DNA of 64,000 nucleotides, taken from positions 14,830,360 to 14,894,359 of the forward strand of contig NC_050472.1 in NCBI RefSeq assembly GCF_013373865.1. Reading direction: 5' to 3'. The stretch comes from Monomorium pharaonis. Taxonomy: Eukaryota; Arthropoda; Insecta; Hymenoptera; Formicidae. Of the stretch, positions 55,305 to 64,000 are shown one piece after another (position 1 is the stretch's first letter; every line of letters starts with the position of its first letter). A model generated the notes under the pieces. The model worked only from the letters and a program-made list of their open reading frames with translations, was not told the origin of the DNA and ran no database searches. Made by a program: the position numbers and the translations under genes.

Positions 55305-57255
55305 TTAATCAGCCTCGAATACATTAGGCATTGAACAAACATACATTTGTTCTCCAATGTCTACTAGAACCATCTTTGAAGCAACCTCTACTATTGACAC
55401 TAAAAATGGATTACTTGTTAGCAATCTTATCTTCCACATATGTGGTATTTCAATTTCTCCAAGAATTACCTTCTCTAAAAGCAATTCGCTGACATTGAAA
55501 TAACATCCAGTATCGGGAAAACTGATTATTTCTAAAATTTGTGCAATTTTCTTTGATTTTAGCTGAATAATACTATTATTCCATCTTTTGGACCGCGCGT
55601 AATTTTTAGTTTGGTATAATTGGTTATTATACACACATTTCTCATATTTTACGCCTCCAGCTGTGTATACATCTGCAAAATATTTGCCCGATCCAAAAAA
55701 AGTTACACCCTCTGTAACTTCTACATTTACAGTTGACCGATTGCCACAAAATAGTTTATCACAATAAATTTTTACATTATTCGGTAAAGAATTAGTAGCT
55801 ACGCCTACTCGATATGACATAACTTGCAATGATTTTTTGGCCAATTGTTGCTCTACTCCCTTTGGCCCGTTGACTAGTTGCTTCAAAACAAAAATGTTAC
55901 TTTCATACGGGAAAACCGATGTCGCCCAAAGAGGTCCTGATTTTCTAACAGATTGAACGCAATGAAGAATAGAATGAACATTATATCGCATTGCAATCGT
56001 TCCATACAAATTTTCAAAATCTGCTACAAACTTCAAGAGATCTACTTCGCACTGATCCAGTTCAGAATGCGAGATTGAGGTCTTTTGTAAAATATACACG
56101 CTTTTGACAAATAGTACGTAATGTTTGAGATTTTCCTTTGGCACTAAATCCATACAAACAGGTATAGAGTAATATAACAACCATGACTTCCAATCTTTTG
56201 CTTTAAAATTACTATAATTAGTCATTGATTGCGGCAACTTCCGCAAATCGCGAGGAGGTTGAATTCTACATAATCTTTCGTTAATGATTTTCCTTGCATC
56301 GCGACTTAGAATTTTTGTGAATAAGTCCCATATGTGTTTTGTTACACCTAAAATGACTGTATGCATGCAATCAAGCGGAAAACCCCACACCATATCAAAA
56401 TTTGATAATGATGCAAGTACCGAAGCTCCCTTCACTCCTCGACTTTGTAATCCAGTTTTAGCCGATACTTGCACATCATATAAATGAGTTTTATGAGTTC
56501 TTAACTCGGATTCTTGGTACTTGTAAGGATAACGCATAGCAGAAATATATAGCCCAGGATGATAACAGTAGCTACACCCAAAATATCCATTATATTGTAT
56601 TCTATTTTGGACTACTGGTCGAGCTACGGAATCCATTGAACAACATAAAACAGTCGGCGTATATGAGATACAAACATTATCAACCGTTATGCCAAGATCG
56701 ACACCGTCTTTACATAATCGATTAATTTGTTTAATGAACTCCGTAATGTATGTATTCATAAGTCGAGGAGTCGGCTCATGTTCAACAATCATGATACCTA
56801 CCATCAATACATATTTAAAGCGCATTGTTGGTGGTAAATCATTGAAAATGAGTTGAAGAGGCCAAAAACTTCGTTTTGACTTATGAAATAATGGCGCTCC
56901 ATCAGTATTAATATTACATGTTAAAGAAGTGGGATAGTCCATAATCATTTTACGATATAATTCCCCGTCGCTTATATCACTAATATCTCTACTTTCTTGT
57001 GTAACGCGCCGAGCATTAATTTTTTCAATCAAAGCATTCCGAACATTTTTATCCTGTATAAGTAAATCTAATTGGTACCGTAAATCTATAGATAAAAACA
57101 TATTTGTGCTTGACAAATTTATATTGTGTTTATGATTGCAAAACTCGCACAATATTTGATTCGCCTCAAAATGTTTCTTTGTTGTAGAATATAATTTGCT
57201 GTAACAATTAGTGCAATAATAATGATAAGTTATTATATTATCCGGTCGATTTGCT
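55305..57255 (-). pseudogene. CACTA (EnSpm)-type tnp2-like transposase, main part
   Basis: An open frame of about 640 codons on the minus strand (it has no ATG of its own at the start; it is open from about 57255). Features in order: a zinc-binding cluster (YYCTNCY ... CEFCNHK), NINTDGAPLFHKSKRSFWPL with a likely catalytic Asp in NTDG, IMIVEHEPTPRLMNTYI, a CSMDSVARP segment, CSYCYHPG, WGFPLDCMHTVILGVTKHIW, and a long C-terminal region (SILHCVQSVRKSGPLWATSV, HGSGKYFA-like) ending in MYVCSMPNVFEAD. This order is that of insect tnp2/CACTA transposases. It is one frameshift away from the N-terminal part at 57233-57778 and is otherwise intact. Confidence 0.82.
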
Positions 57256-57778
57256 TCGCGAATCTATGATTTGATATATTAATATTACGAAAAGCTGGTC
57301 CAGCACATATATGAAGAAGTTCCATTATAGATTTGCGCGCTTCATTTGACGCACGATATCGCAAACAGTGCCCAGCTACCATCGAGACAACATCATCTAC
57401 ACTTAAACCCGCCGCCGGAAACATTATTGCACTACCTGTGCGTGTATGAAATTCTTCATTTCGCACGTCTAAATCATCTTCATTTTCTTCTTCAATGTCA
57501 TCAACACTCCCAGTGACACTTCCTGCATCCGATGTATTTTCATCAAATGCCATTTCTTCGTAAGATGCATGTACCCATTTTTGATCTTCAAATGAGATAT
57601 TCTCTTGCACACATTGTGCAGATTGTGGTATTGTATTTTCGTGACTAATACCAGCACTGCCAATGACTTCTTGTTCAAATATTCCAGCGTTACAAAGCTG
57701 ATTCGAACACGATGGTTCACAATCAGTAATCCCTACGAGGAACACAAGATATGTATTATTATACTCTTGAAAAGCCAT
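57233..57778 (-). pseudogene. CACTA-type transposase, N-terminal part (frameshifted from main part)
   Basis: Reads GITDCEPSCSNQLCNAGIFE, an acidic middle (DIEEENEDDLDVRNEE), then GLSVDDVVSMVAGHCLRYRA and ELLHICAGPAFRNINISNHR before running out of frame at about 57240. The adjoining frame continues with PDNIITYHYYCTNC, so a single-base loss near 57245 explains the break. A possible splice acceptor (CCTCGTAG, AG just before GGATTACTG at about 57732) suggests that an upstream exon may supply the true start. Confidence 0.7.
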
Positions 57779-58391
57779 TAATATGACACAAAAGATATTG
57801 AAAAATTACTAAAATAAAGATATATATTTAGATATATATTTCATTGCAATACATCAAATTAAACAAGAAATATTTTTGTTTCAAAATTAATGATATAATG
57901 ATATTAATTTATTGTACCATAATTTATAATAATAACTAATTGCGTAATTAATTCGGAGTAAACAGCTGTGGTTTAACAAACCAAAACGTATATATTTCAT
58001 TAAATTTTAAATAAATTTGTAGATCTCCAAAATTCACAAAAACATGATTACGATAAACATCGTTCTAAATTGATTGAAATTTATTTCATGTAAAATCCAA
58101 AATAAAGTATTTTTGATTTGTCTGAAATCTTCTTTCTTCTAATCTTTTTTTTCGCAATAGTTATAAAAAATCTATTTTTTGTTACAATTAATTTTTGCAA
58201 TATTAACCGTTACTATAGCTGACTAATTAATCTCTTCAATATTTTCTCTGCAGTATCTTAAAGAATTATCTTTTATTTTTATATAGCGTTCTTCTTTATT
58301 TACGTTTATTTTTTTCGCCGAACTGTAAGAGTTTTAAGAAGGAAACTTTTTAAGGTAAATCCTGTAGTGTACACAAAGAACTGGGTTAGTG
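57779..58391 (-). mobile_element. Probable 5' leader and end of the CACTA-type element
   Basis: The minus strand at 58391-58372 reads CACTAACCCAGTTCTTTGTG, that is, it starts with the CACTA signature about 610 bp upstream of the transposase N-terminus. The other element end (expected TAGTG on the minus strand below 55300) was not identified with confidence. Confidence 0.45.
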
Positions 58392-59370
58392 CTCACATAA
58401 ACTGTATATATTTTAAGAAGTTTTTGAAGTGACTGATTTTGAATCAGATTTGCAAAATTAATTTGTTTAAACAAATTGTTATAAATTATTTGTTTAAACA
58501 ATTTGTTTAAACAAGTTATTGCAAAATTCTTTTTTTGAACTTGTACTTATATATGTAATTTTTTAATAATTTTTCCCTAGAACATAATTTTGAGATTTTT
58601 TTAAAATTAAATTTTGCAATAAAACTTTCACAACCCGGTAAAAAAATTGTACGCAAATAAAAATGCTTTATAAAAATAAAAAATAGCTGTTTAAGGTACC
58701 GCATAAAAAATATTACAAAAATTAATTAGTCGGCTACAATAACAATTTAAATATGATAAAAATAACTGCTCATAAACCTCCTTTTTTTATTTTATGATGA
58801 TACAAGACAGTATCACATTTTGCACCTGGAAAATATTTATTATTACAAAAATATTTATAATTACAGCCCAAAGTATTACAATTTTTTAATTTATGTACTT
58901 TATATGATACACATGATAAATATACTGTAGTAAAGCAAAATTAATAAATTCTTGTCATATTATTTAGAGCTTGTGAACAAAACTATGATACTAACTTCAT
59001 ATATTAATATGAAAAAATAAATTTTATTGTCAAGGCACAGCATAGAATTGAATACTAAAATCCTGGCTAAAGTATTATTTTTCTCAATAAAATTTCTTTA
59101 CAGTTTTTCGAGGGGAGGAGGAATATAGATGCTAGTTAGCATCAAAAATATTAAATTGCTTGTCAATTTATTTTGTGACATTACGTTCCAGCTTTATGTA
59201 AGGACGGTGTTTTAAGACCAACAAATATGCGGCGCTCAGTTCGCGTGAGCTATGTTTCGTATATAAATTCACACAAGTAATTAATAGGCACTAAGAACCA
59301 CCATAGATTTTCTGCAGACCGACATAGGTATTTCTATATATCCTTGTTTGAATACTAGATATTGTCACTA
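58392..59370. other. AT-rich sequence without a recognised gene
   Basis: Contains palindromic TTTGTTTAAACAAATTG words at 58450-58520, like those at 18240-18650. Nothing coding is seen. Confidence 0.4.
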
Positions 59371-59700
59371 ACAAGGGAACGGACAGAACTGTCCCTCACC
59401 GATTTTAATGAGCTTTGGATATGTTGTAGAACATAAAAAAATATTAGACTCATATTTTTTTTTATCTGCGTATCTCGACGTTTAAGGGTTGAAACCACCC
59501 GTCGAAAATAACGCATTTTTTCGTTTTTTGCGAATATCTTTGAAAATATAAGGTTTATGAAAAAATGTTCTATATAAAAGTTTTATGGCATTTTATACTC
59601 TTTACAATAGTATATTTATATTTTTAAAAAATTTTAAACTTTTTAATTTATCCCACCCCCCACCCCCTTTTTTCAACATATAAAAAATTTTGTAAGGACA
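59371..59700. mobile_element. Single end of a diverged CAAGGG-type element
   Basis: Starts ACAAGGGAACGGACAGAACT and retains the family landmarks TTTTAATGAGCTTTGG, AAGGGTTGAAACCACCCGTC and AAAAGTTTTATGGCATTTTA. No inverted right end was found. Confidence 0.55.
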
Positions 59701-60433
59701 AAAATTAAAGAGCATTAAAAGCCGAATCCACCCATGTATAATAACATATGGGTTCCATCATTCTCAATTATTAGCAAAACGAGATAGTAATCTCGCGCTA
59801 TAGGTGCCGCGCTAGAAGTAGTGTTGCGTTATTTCTTTAGTCGCGTCACACTCAATAACTGCCACTTCTGCGTATATTTTTATATTAAAACATAAAAATG
59901 GATTAATTTTAATTATATAATACGCAACGTATTACTCGATATAAAGCATAAATGTATATATATAACAAAATTAGCATATATATACGTATGTGCCTACGTA
60001 CATTTTCATTGTTACAAATGCGAAAATAAATTAATATGAAGCAAAATATTTTTTAACATTTATAACTGCAAATACAATATAACAAAATATATAATATCAA
60101 GAGGAAAATATAAAATATAAACTGCTATTATATAAATATAATAACTATTTGCATAATTATATTATTTACACTATATGCACGTAGCACGCTCTGATAATAA
60201 AGATAATATAATATATAATTTAATAAGTTTGAAATATTAATTAAAAAATATTATTAAATAAAAATGAAAGTATAAATAAAGGAAAAGTGAAAAGAGGTTG
60301 AAATAATTGTTACAAATATAATTTTACCAATATAAAATTTTTATTAAACAGAAATAAAAGAATACCAATATTTATTGCATGGGTAAGGAAAACTGCTAAA
60401 ATCTTACCAAACATGTTTATAAATGTCTTATAT
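59701..60433. other. AT-rich sequence without a recognised gene
   Basis: No coding signal; the 3' flank of the pogo-type transposase gene. Confidence 0.4.
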
Positions 60434-62050
60434 TTATGGCACATATTCATTACAAAGATGATGTTCGTGGAAAAAATGTGTTATACAAAGCGATTTTCTA
60501 CACCAAGAACAAGTTATAATGGCTATTTCGTCACAAAGATCGCATTTTACTTTAGAATTCTTTTTAAAACAAAAGTCTACTGGTGTTTCAAATTCTATCG
60601 GTATAACTTGCAGGTATTCATCGTATGCATTCTCTACGTACCCACTTTTAGTCCACGCATATTTAAATATATTTTGAAACCTGGGCGACGAGAATTGATG
60701 GTGTGTTAATGATTGTAATTTCAAGATATTATTTCTATTATGAAGATCTAAAGCCAGATTTAACAACATAATAGTATCAGAAAAGTATTTAATGAAATTC
60801 TTCCACAATCGAAATCCGTATACGTCTAATGGCTGTATTTTTCCCGTTGTACCGGCTGGAATAGTTAGGAAAACAATATCTGTTGCAGAATCTGGTTTAG
60901 TTTCTGAAACTATGTTAGGACAATGTCCACTCCACGAATCTAACAACAATACTGATTGTGGCCCGACATTCGGAAAAAATACTTCCTTTAGCCAAGTTTT
61001 TACATGATTTGATGTTAATTTGCCTGACTTTGAAGCCGTAACAAAGATATTAGGCGCGTTGAATAATGTTTCTTGTACTTTCGGACCAAATGTTCCTGTA
61101 ATTTCTTTTAATACTATGAAAAGAGGTGATAATAATCTACCATCAGCCGAAATAGTCGGTTGAATTGTATAGCTATGCGTGGTTGCTGATATAGACTGTA
61201 CTGTAGATTCTACGTTTTTAATACCTTTTTGAGCTAAAGTACGACCAGAATGAAATTCTAACTGAAATCCACTCTGATCTGAATTATAAATATTTTCCAT
61301 GCCAAATCGATTAATATAATATTTTACGTTTGCAATAAATGTCTCGCATTTATTTTCTAAATCAGGTTTTGATAATAGAGACTTTTTTGTAACAAATTTT
61401 GTTATTTTTCTAGATACAATATTATGTGCTTTTTTAAATCTTTGTACCCATTTCTCTGAAGCTTTAAATCCTGCCACATTTTCTTCATTTTGTGCTTGAG
61501 AAGCCCATCGAGCGATGTCAATGTCATGAATGATGATTTTTCTTTCAAGTGCTTCATTAAAATGGTCTAATGTGTATTGAGAAATTTTTTTTAATTTTTC
61601 TGGCCTACTACCACCTTGGATGAAATAGTTTTCCCATCGTCGTAATTGTCGTATCGATGTAACTTGTCTAAATTTTTGCTTAACTCCTTCAAGCGATCTT
61701 GGTTTTGTCTTACCACTTTTCCAGTATTCCACAGCTTGCCTCTTATAGTCATTTGATATTGTTTTTTCAACTGAATCACAAATAACTTCTTCTGAAAAAT
61801 AGATTTTTTCTTCATCCGCTTCTAATAAATCAACTTTTTCCGCTTCTGACACCTCATACTCATCATAAAAATCTAAAGTTTCTTCCTCTTCTAATTGAAA
61901 TTGTTCTTCATTTTTTATTTCTAATAGCATATGTTCAATTTTTTCATTCACTCGTCTTTCCTGCGATGTTATCGGAGTGTTCGGATAATCCAAACCATTG
62001 AAAGTTATAGCGAGTAAAAATATCACATTATATGGATTAAATTGCAGCAT
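60434..62050 (-). CDS. Pogo/Tigger-type transposase, uninterrupted
   Basis: 538 residues without a stop or frameshift. Residues 30-95 are acidic. 100-145 hold a basic helix region (KRQAVEYWKSGKTKPRSLEG). 155-222 form a CENP-B-type DNA-binding domain (HDIDIARWASQAQNEE, ASEKWVQRFKKAHN). The DDE domain follows, with candidate acids D258 (IYNSDQSGFQLE), D371 (LLLDSWSGHCP) and D409 (AGTTGKIQPLDVYGF). Residues 503-532 are a Cys/His cluster (CDLC, CSWC, CITHFFHEHHLC) that could bind zinc. The N-terminus may differ, because TTTCAG lies directly before the first ATG on the minus strand and could be a splice acceptor. It is either a recent transposon copy or a domesticated gene; the sequence alone does not say which. 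Confidence 0.85.
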   Translation of the reverse strand: MLQFNPYNVIFLLAITFNGLDYPNTPITSQERRVNEKIEHMLLEIKNEEQFQLEEEETLDFYDEYEVSEAEKVDLLEADEEKIYFSEEVICDSVEKTISNDYKRQAVEYWKSGKTKPRSLEGVKQKFRQVTSIRQLRRWENYFIQGGSRPEKLKKISQYTLDHFNEALERKIIIHDIDIARWASQAQNEENVAGFKASEKWVQRFKKAHNIVSRKITKFVTKKSLLSKPDLENKCETFIANVKYYINRFGMENIYNSDQSGFQLEFHSGRTLAQKGIKNVESTVQSISATTHSYTIQPTISADGRLLSPLFIVLKEITGTFGPKVQETLFNAPNIFVTASKSGKLTSNHVKTWLKEVFFPNVGPQSVLLLDSWSGHCPNIVSETKPDSATDIVFLTIPAGTTGKIQPLDVYGFRLWKNFIKYFSDTIMLLNLALDLHNRNNILKLQSLTHHQFSSPRFQNIFKYAWTKSGYVENAYDEYLQVIPIEFETPVDFCFKKNSKVKCDLCDEIAIITCSWCRKSLCITHFFHEHHLCNEYVP

Positions 62051-62138
62051 TCTGAAATATTAAAATTAAATATATATCTCAATCTTTTATTATATGTAAA
62101 AAATAATACACTTCATAATCAATAAATAGAATTGTCTT

Positions 62139-62922
62139 CCCTGGTGGAAATATTTTTACAATTTTTTATGCATTTCTATAAAAAATTAAAATTTTTTACA
62201 ACAAATCAAAACTTTCTACAAATTAATGAAAATTGTAAAAATTTATGACAATTTGTAATTAATATAGTATTTTTGAGTTTCTACAATTTTTTACGAGCAC
62301 TTTCATGAGCGACGTAATTAATTGTAGAAGTTGTACATTGTTGTAAAAATCACAACTATTCACAACTATCTACAACATTTTACGAATATTTTTATGACCG
62401 CATGTAATATATATACTTATAATATTTTTATCATTATTTTTATATTTTTACAACATATCTAATATTAGAATTGAATACGTTAATACCACTAATAAAAATA
62501 TTTTTTAAATTTTTTACGCAAAAAATGCAAACACCACAATTTTTATGATATAATTACAACTTTGTACGATACATTATTTGTATGTCAAACAACGCGATTT
62601 GGGCCATGCTTGTAATATTTTATAGATTTGCATAGAAAATTATAATTTTCTATAATATTACAACGCATCTACGAAAAATTATACTTTTCATAGATGTTTG
62701 TAATTTTTCATAAATGTTTGTAAATTTTCATAGATGTTTGCAGTTTTTCATAAATTTTTCTACGTAAATCTATGAAAAATTATAAACATGGCCCAAATCG
62801 CGTTGTTTGACATAAAAATGAAGTAGATGTATTGTACAAAGTTATAGTTAAATCATAAAAAATTGTAGTCTTCGCATTTTTTGCGTAAAAAATTGTAAAA
62901 ATATTTCTACTAGAGTTTCTAT
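62139..62922. mobile_element. CCCTGG-terminated palindromic element with iterated TTACAATTTTT words
   Basis: Starts CCCTGGTGGAAATATTTTTA and ends with the complement-like AAAATATTTCTACTAGAG. Inside is a perfect 28-bp inverted repeat (62581-62608 and 62788-62815) containing AACAACGCGATTTGGGCCAT. The rest iterates TACAATTTTTTA / TGTAATTTTTCATA words. Non-coding. Confidence 0.75.
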
Positions 62923-63389
62923 GATAGTTATGTCGTTTCAAACTCTCTTGATAAAAAAAAAATAATAAGTCAAAATGAATTAAGTCACTAAAACTGAATA
63001 ATAATTATAGGGAGACTACAGTCAAGACATTAAAATAAATATTTGACATTTAAAGTAAATAAAAAATAATTTTGTAAACGAAATAGTTGTGCTAATACAG
63101 ATGATTACAAAAAATATGTAGAATTAATCACAACATCAATTACAACATTTATTGTTATGAAAATTGCTCTAAAAAATAATTTTTTTAGAAATATGAAATC
63201 GGAGAATAATATGAAAGATGACAAAAAATGAATGACAATGACAGAATTAAACGGCACACATTAAGAGAGTAAAGAGTAATAAATTAAAAGCAGATACTTA
63301 CATGTTCACGAAAGAACAATACTTGTGACAATACACTATCCAATATACTTGTTCACATTACCAACTACGAACTGAAACGGCAGCTTCTC

Positions 63390-63990
63390 CTTTATATATT
63401 TATACGAATGTATATATGCAATACATTTTGCACACGACACCGGCGTATAAATTTAGCAACAATGATAGACGGATTGGTTGTTCTTGCGCAGGCGTGAGGC
63501 TTCAATAAAGTATCTATTAGTAATAGGAAGGAGATGTTTGGTCCCCATACAATTTTGCAAAAAATCTTACCAGTATTTATCAAATAAAATACAATATTTA
63601 TAAATTATTCTATTTAATACGAGAAAATATACATGCGTGTTTAATATGTGAAATGTGTTCACGTCTTTATAAATTTGCAAAAAATTGTATGGGGATCAAA
63701 TATCTCCTTCCTATTACTAATAGATGCTTTATTGAAGCCTCACGCCTGCGCGAGAACAACCGATCTGTCTATCACTGTTGCTATATTTATACGTTAGTGT
63801 CGTGTGCAAGATGTATGATCAAAGATCTCCTTCCTATTACTAATAGATATTTTACTGAAGCCTCACGTGATGCGCTTGCGCGAAAACAACCGGTCCCTTT
63901 ATCAACAGTGATATTAAAGTTATTTGTCCGTGTCGTATGCAAAATGTATATATACATCCGTATAAATGTATTTTTAAACTTCAAATTAAA
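63390..63990. mobile_element. Foldback region with a partly duplicated arm
   Basis: The block 63400-63570 reappears inverted at 63670-63820, and a second diverged inverted copy follows at 63830-63975 (CTCCTTCCTATTACTAATAG occurs twice there). Shared words include GAAGCCTCACGCCTGCGCGA and GTCGTGTGCAA. It may continue beyond the window. It lies about 1.3 kb upstream of the pogo-type transposase gene. Confidence 0.65.
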
Positions 63991-64000
63991 TTAAATTATA

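Overview
The window looks like a stretch of insect nuclear DNA, most likely from a hymenopteran and probably an ant. It is very AT-rich, has long introns with GT-AG splice sites and abundant microsatellites, and is packed with nested eukaryotic transposons (Penelope-like, non-LTR, hAT, mariner, pogo, CACTA/tnp2, TTAA-target elements). There is no operon structure or other bacterial signature. The species is an inference; the eukaryotic and insect character is well supported.

Host gene. One host gene can be read with confidence, on the + strand. It is a PAP2-superfamily lipid phosphate phosphatase (wunen/LPP type), of which the last three coding exons are visible: 696-753 (LSFPSGHSS motif), 10030-10206 (TRxxxxxHxxxD motif) and 35914-36054 (terminal exon, stop TGA at 36052-36054). 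The 5' exons lie upstream of the window. The introns are about 9.3 kb and 25.7 kb, and almost everything up to 35.9 kb is transposon debris inside them.

First intron (754-10029). It holds a palindromic CAAGGG-type element with a nested terminal-inverted-repeat (TIR) element (1007-3211), a decayed + strand Penelope-like element (4570-7145), and a minus-strand Penelope tail (7422-9960) split by a TTAA-flanked Kolobok-like transposon (7925-9142).

Second intron (10207-35913). It holds a foldback element made of short degenerate TTTGGACAC arrays (about 11755-13905) split by a CCCAG-terminated palindrome; LTR-retrotransposon remnants (14.1-16.6 kb); TTAA elements; and a three-level nest in which a Penelope fragment is interrupted by a minus-strand non-LTR retrotransposon (19030-23148) that is itself interrupted by a hAT element (22253-23019). 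After that come a miniature foldback (24991-25274), several MITEs, a 2.3-kb palindrome (29708-32009) and a hAT-type element with further insertions (33008-34998).

Downstream of the gene (36055-64000). This part is rich in palindromic elements, several carrying tRNA-like sequences with polymerase III A and B boxes (37435-38383, 42827-43904, 44850-44920, 47370-48434). It also has a foldback made of TTGCCTAC words (45954-47358), a decayed mariner (48959-50622), a deleted mariner (51520-51915), a hAT MITE with a perfect 8-bp target duplication (53823-54058), a nearly intact CACTA/tnp2-type transposase (55305-57778, one frameshift) with a CACTA-like end at 58391, and an uninterrupted 538-residue pogo/Tigger-type transposase (60434-62050). 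It ends in two palindromic regions.

The most unusual material is (i) a group of foldback elements whose arms are arrays of a short degenerate word and which share a (CA)n-linked core, (ii) palindromes with a tRNA-like module in each arm, and (iii) a set of CCCAG/CCCTGG-ended elements, each built by iterating a different short AT-rich word.
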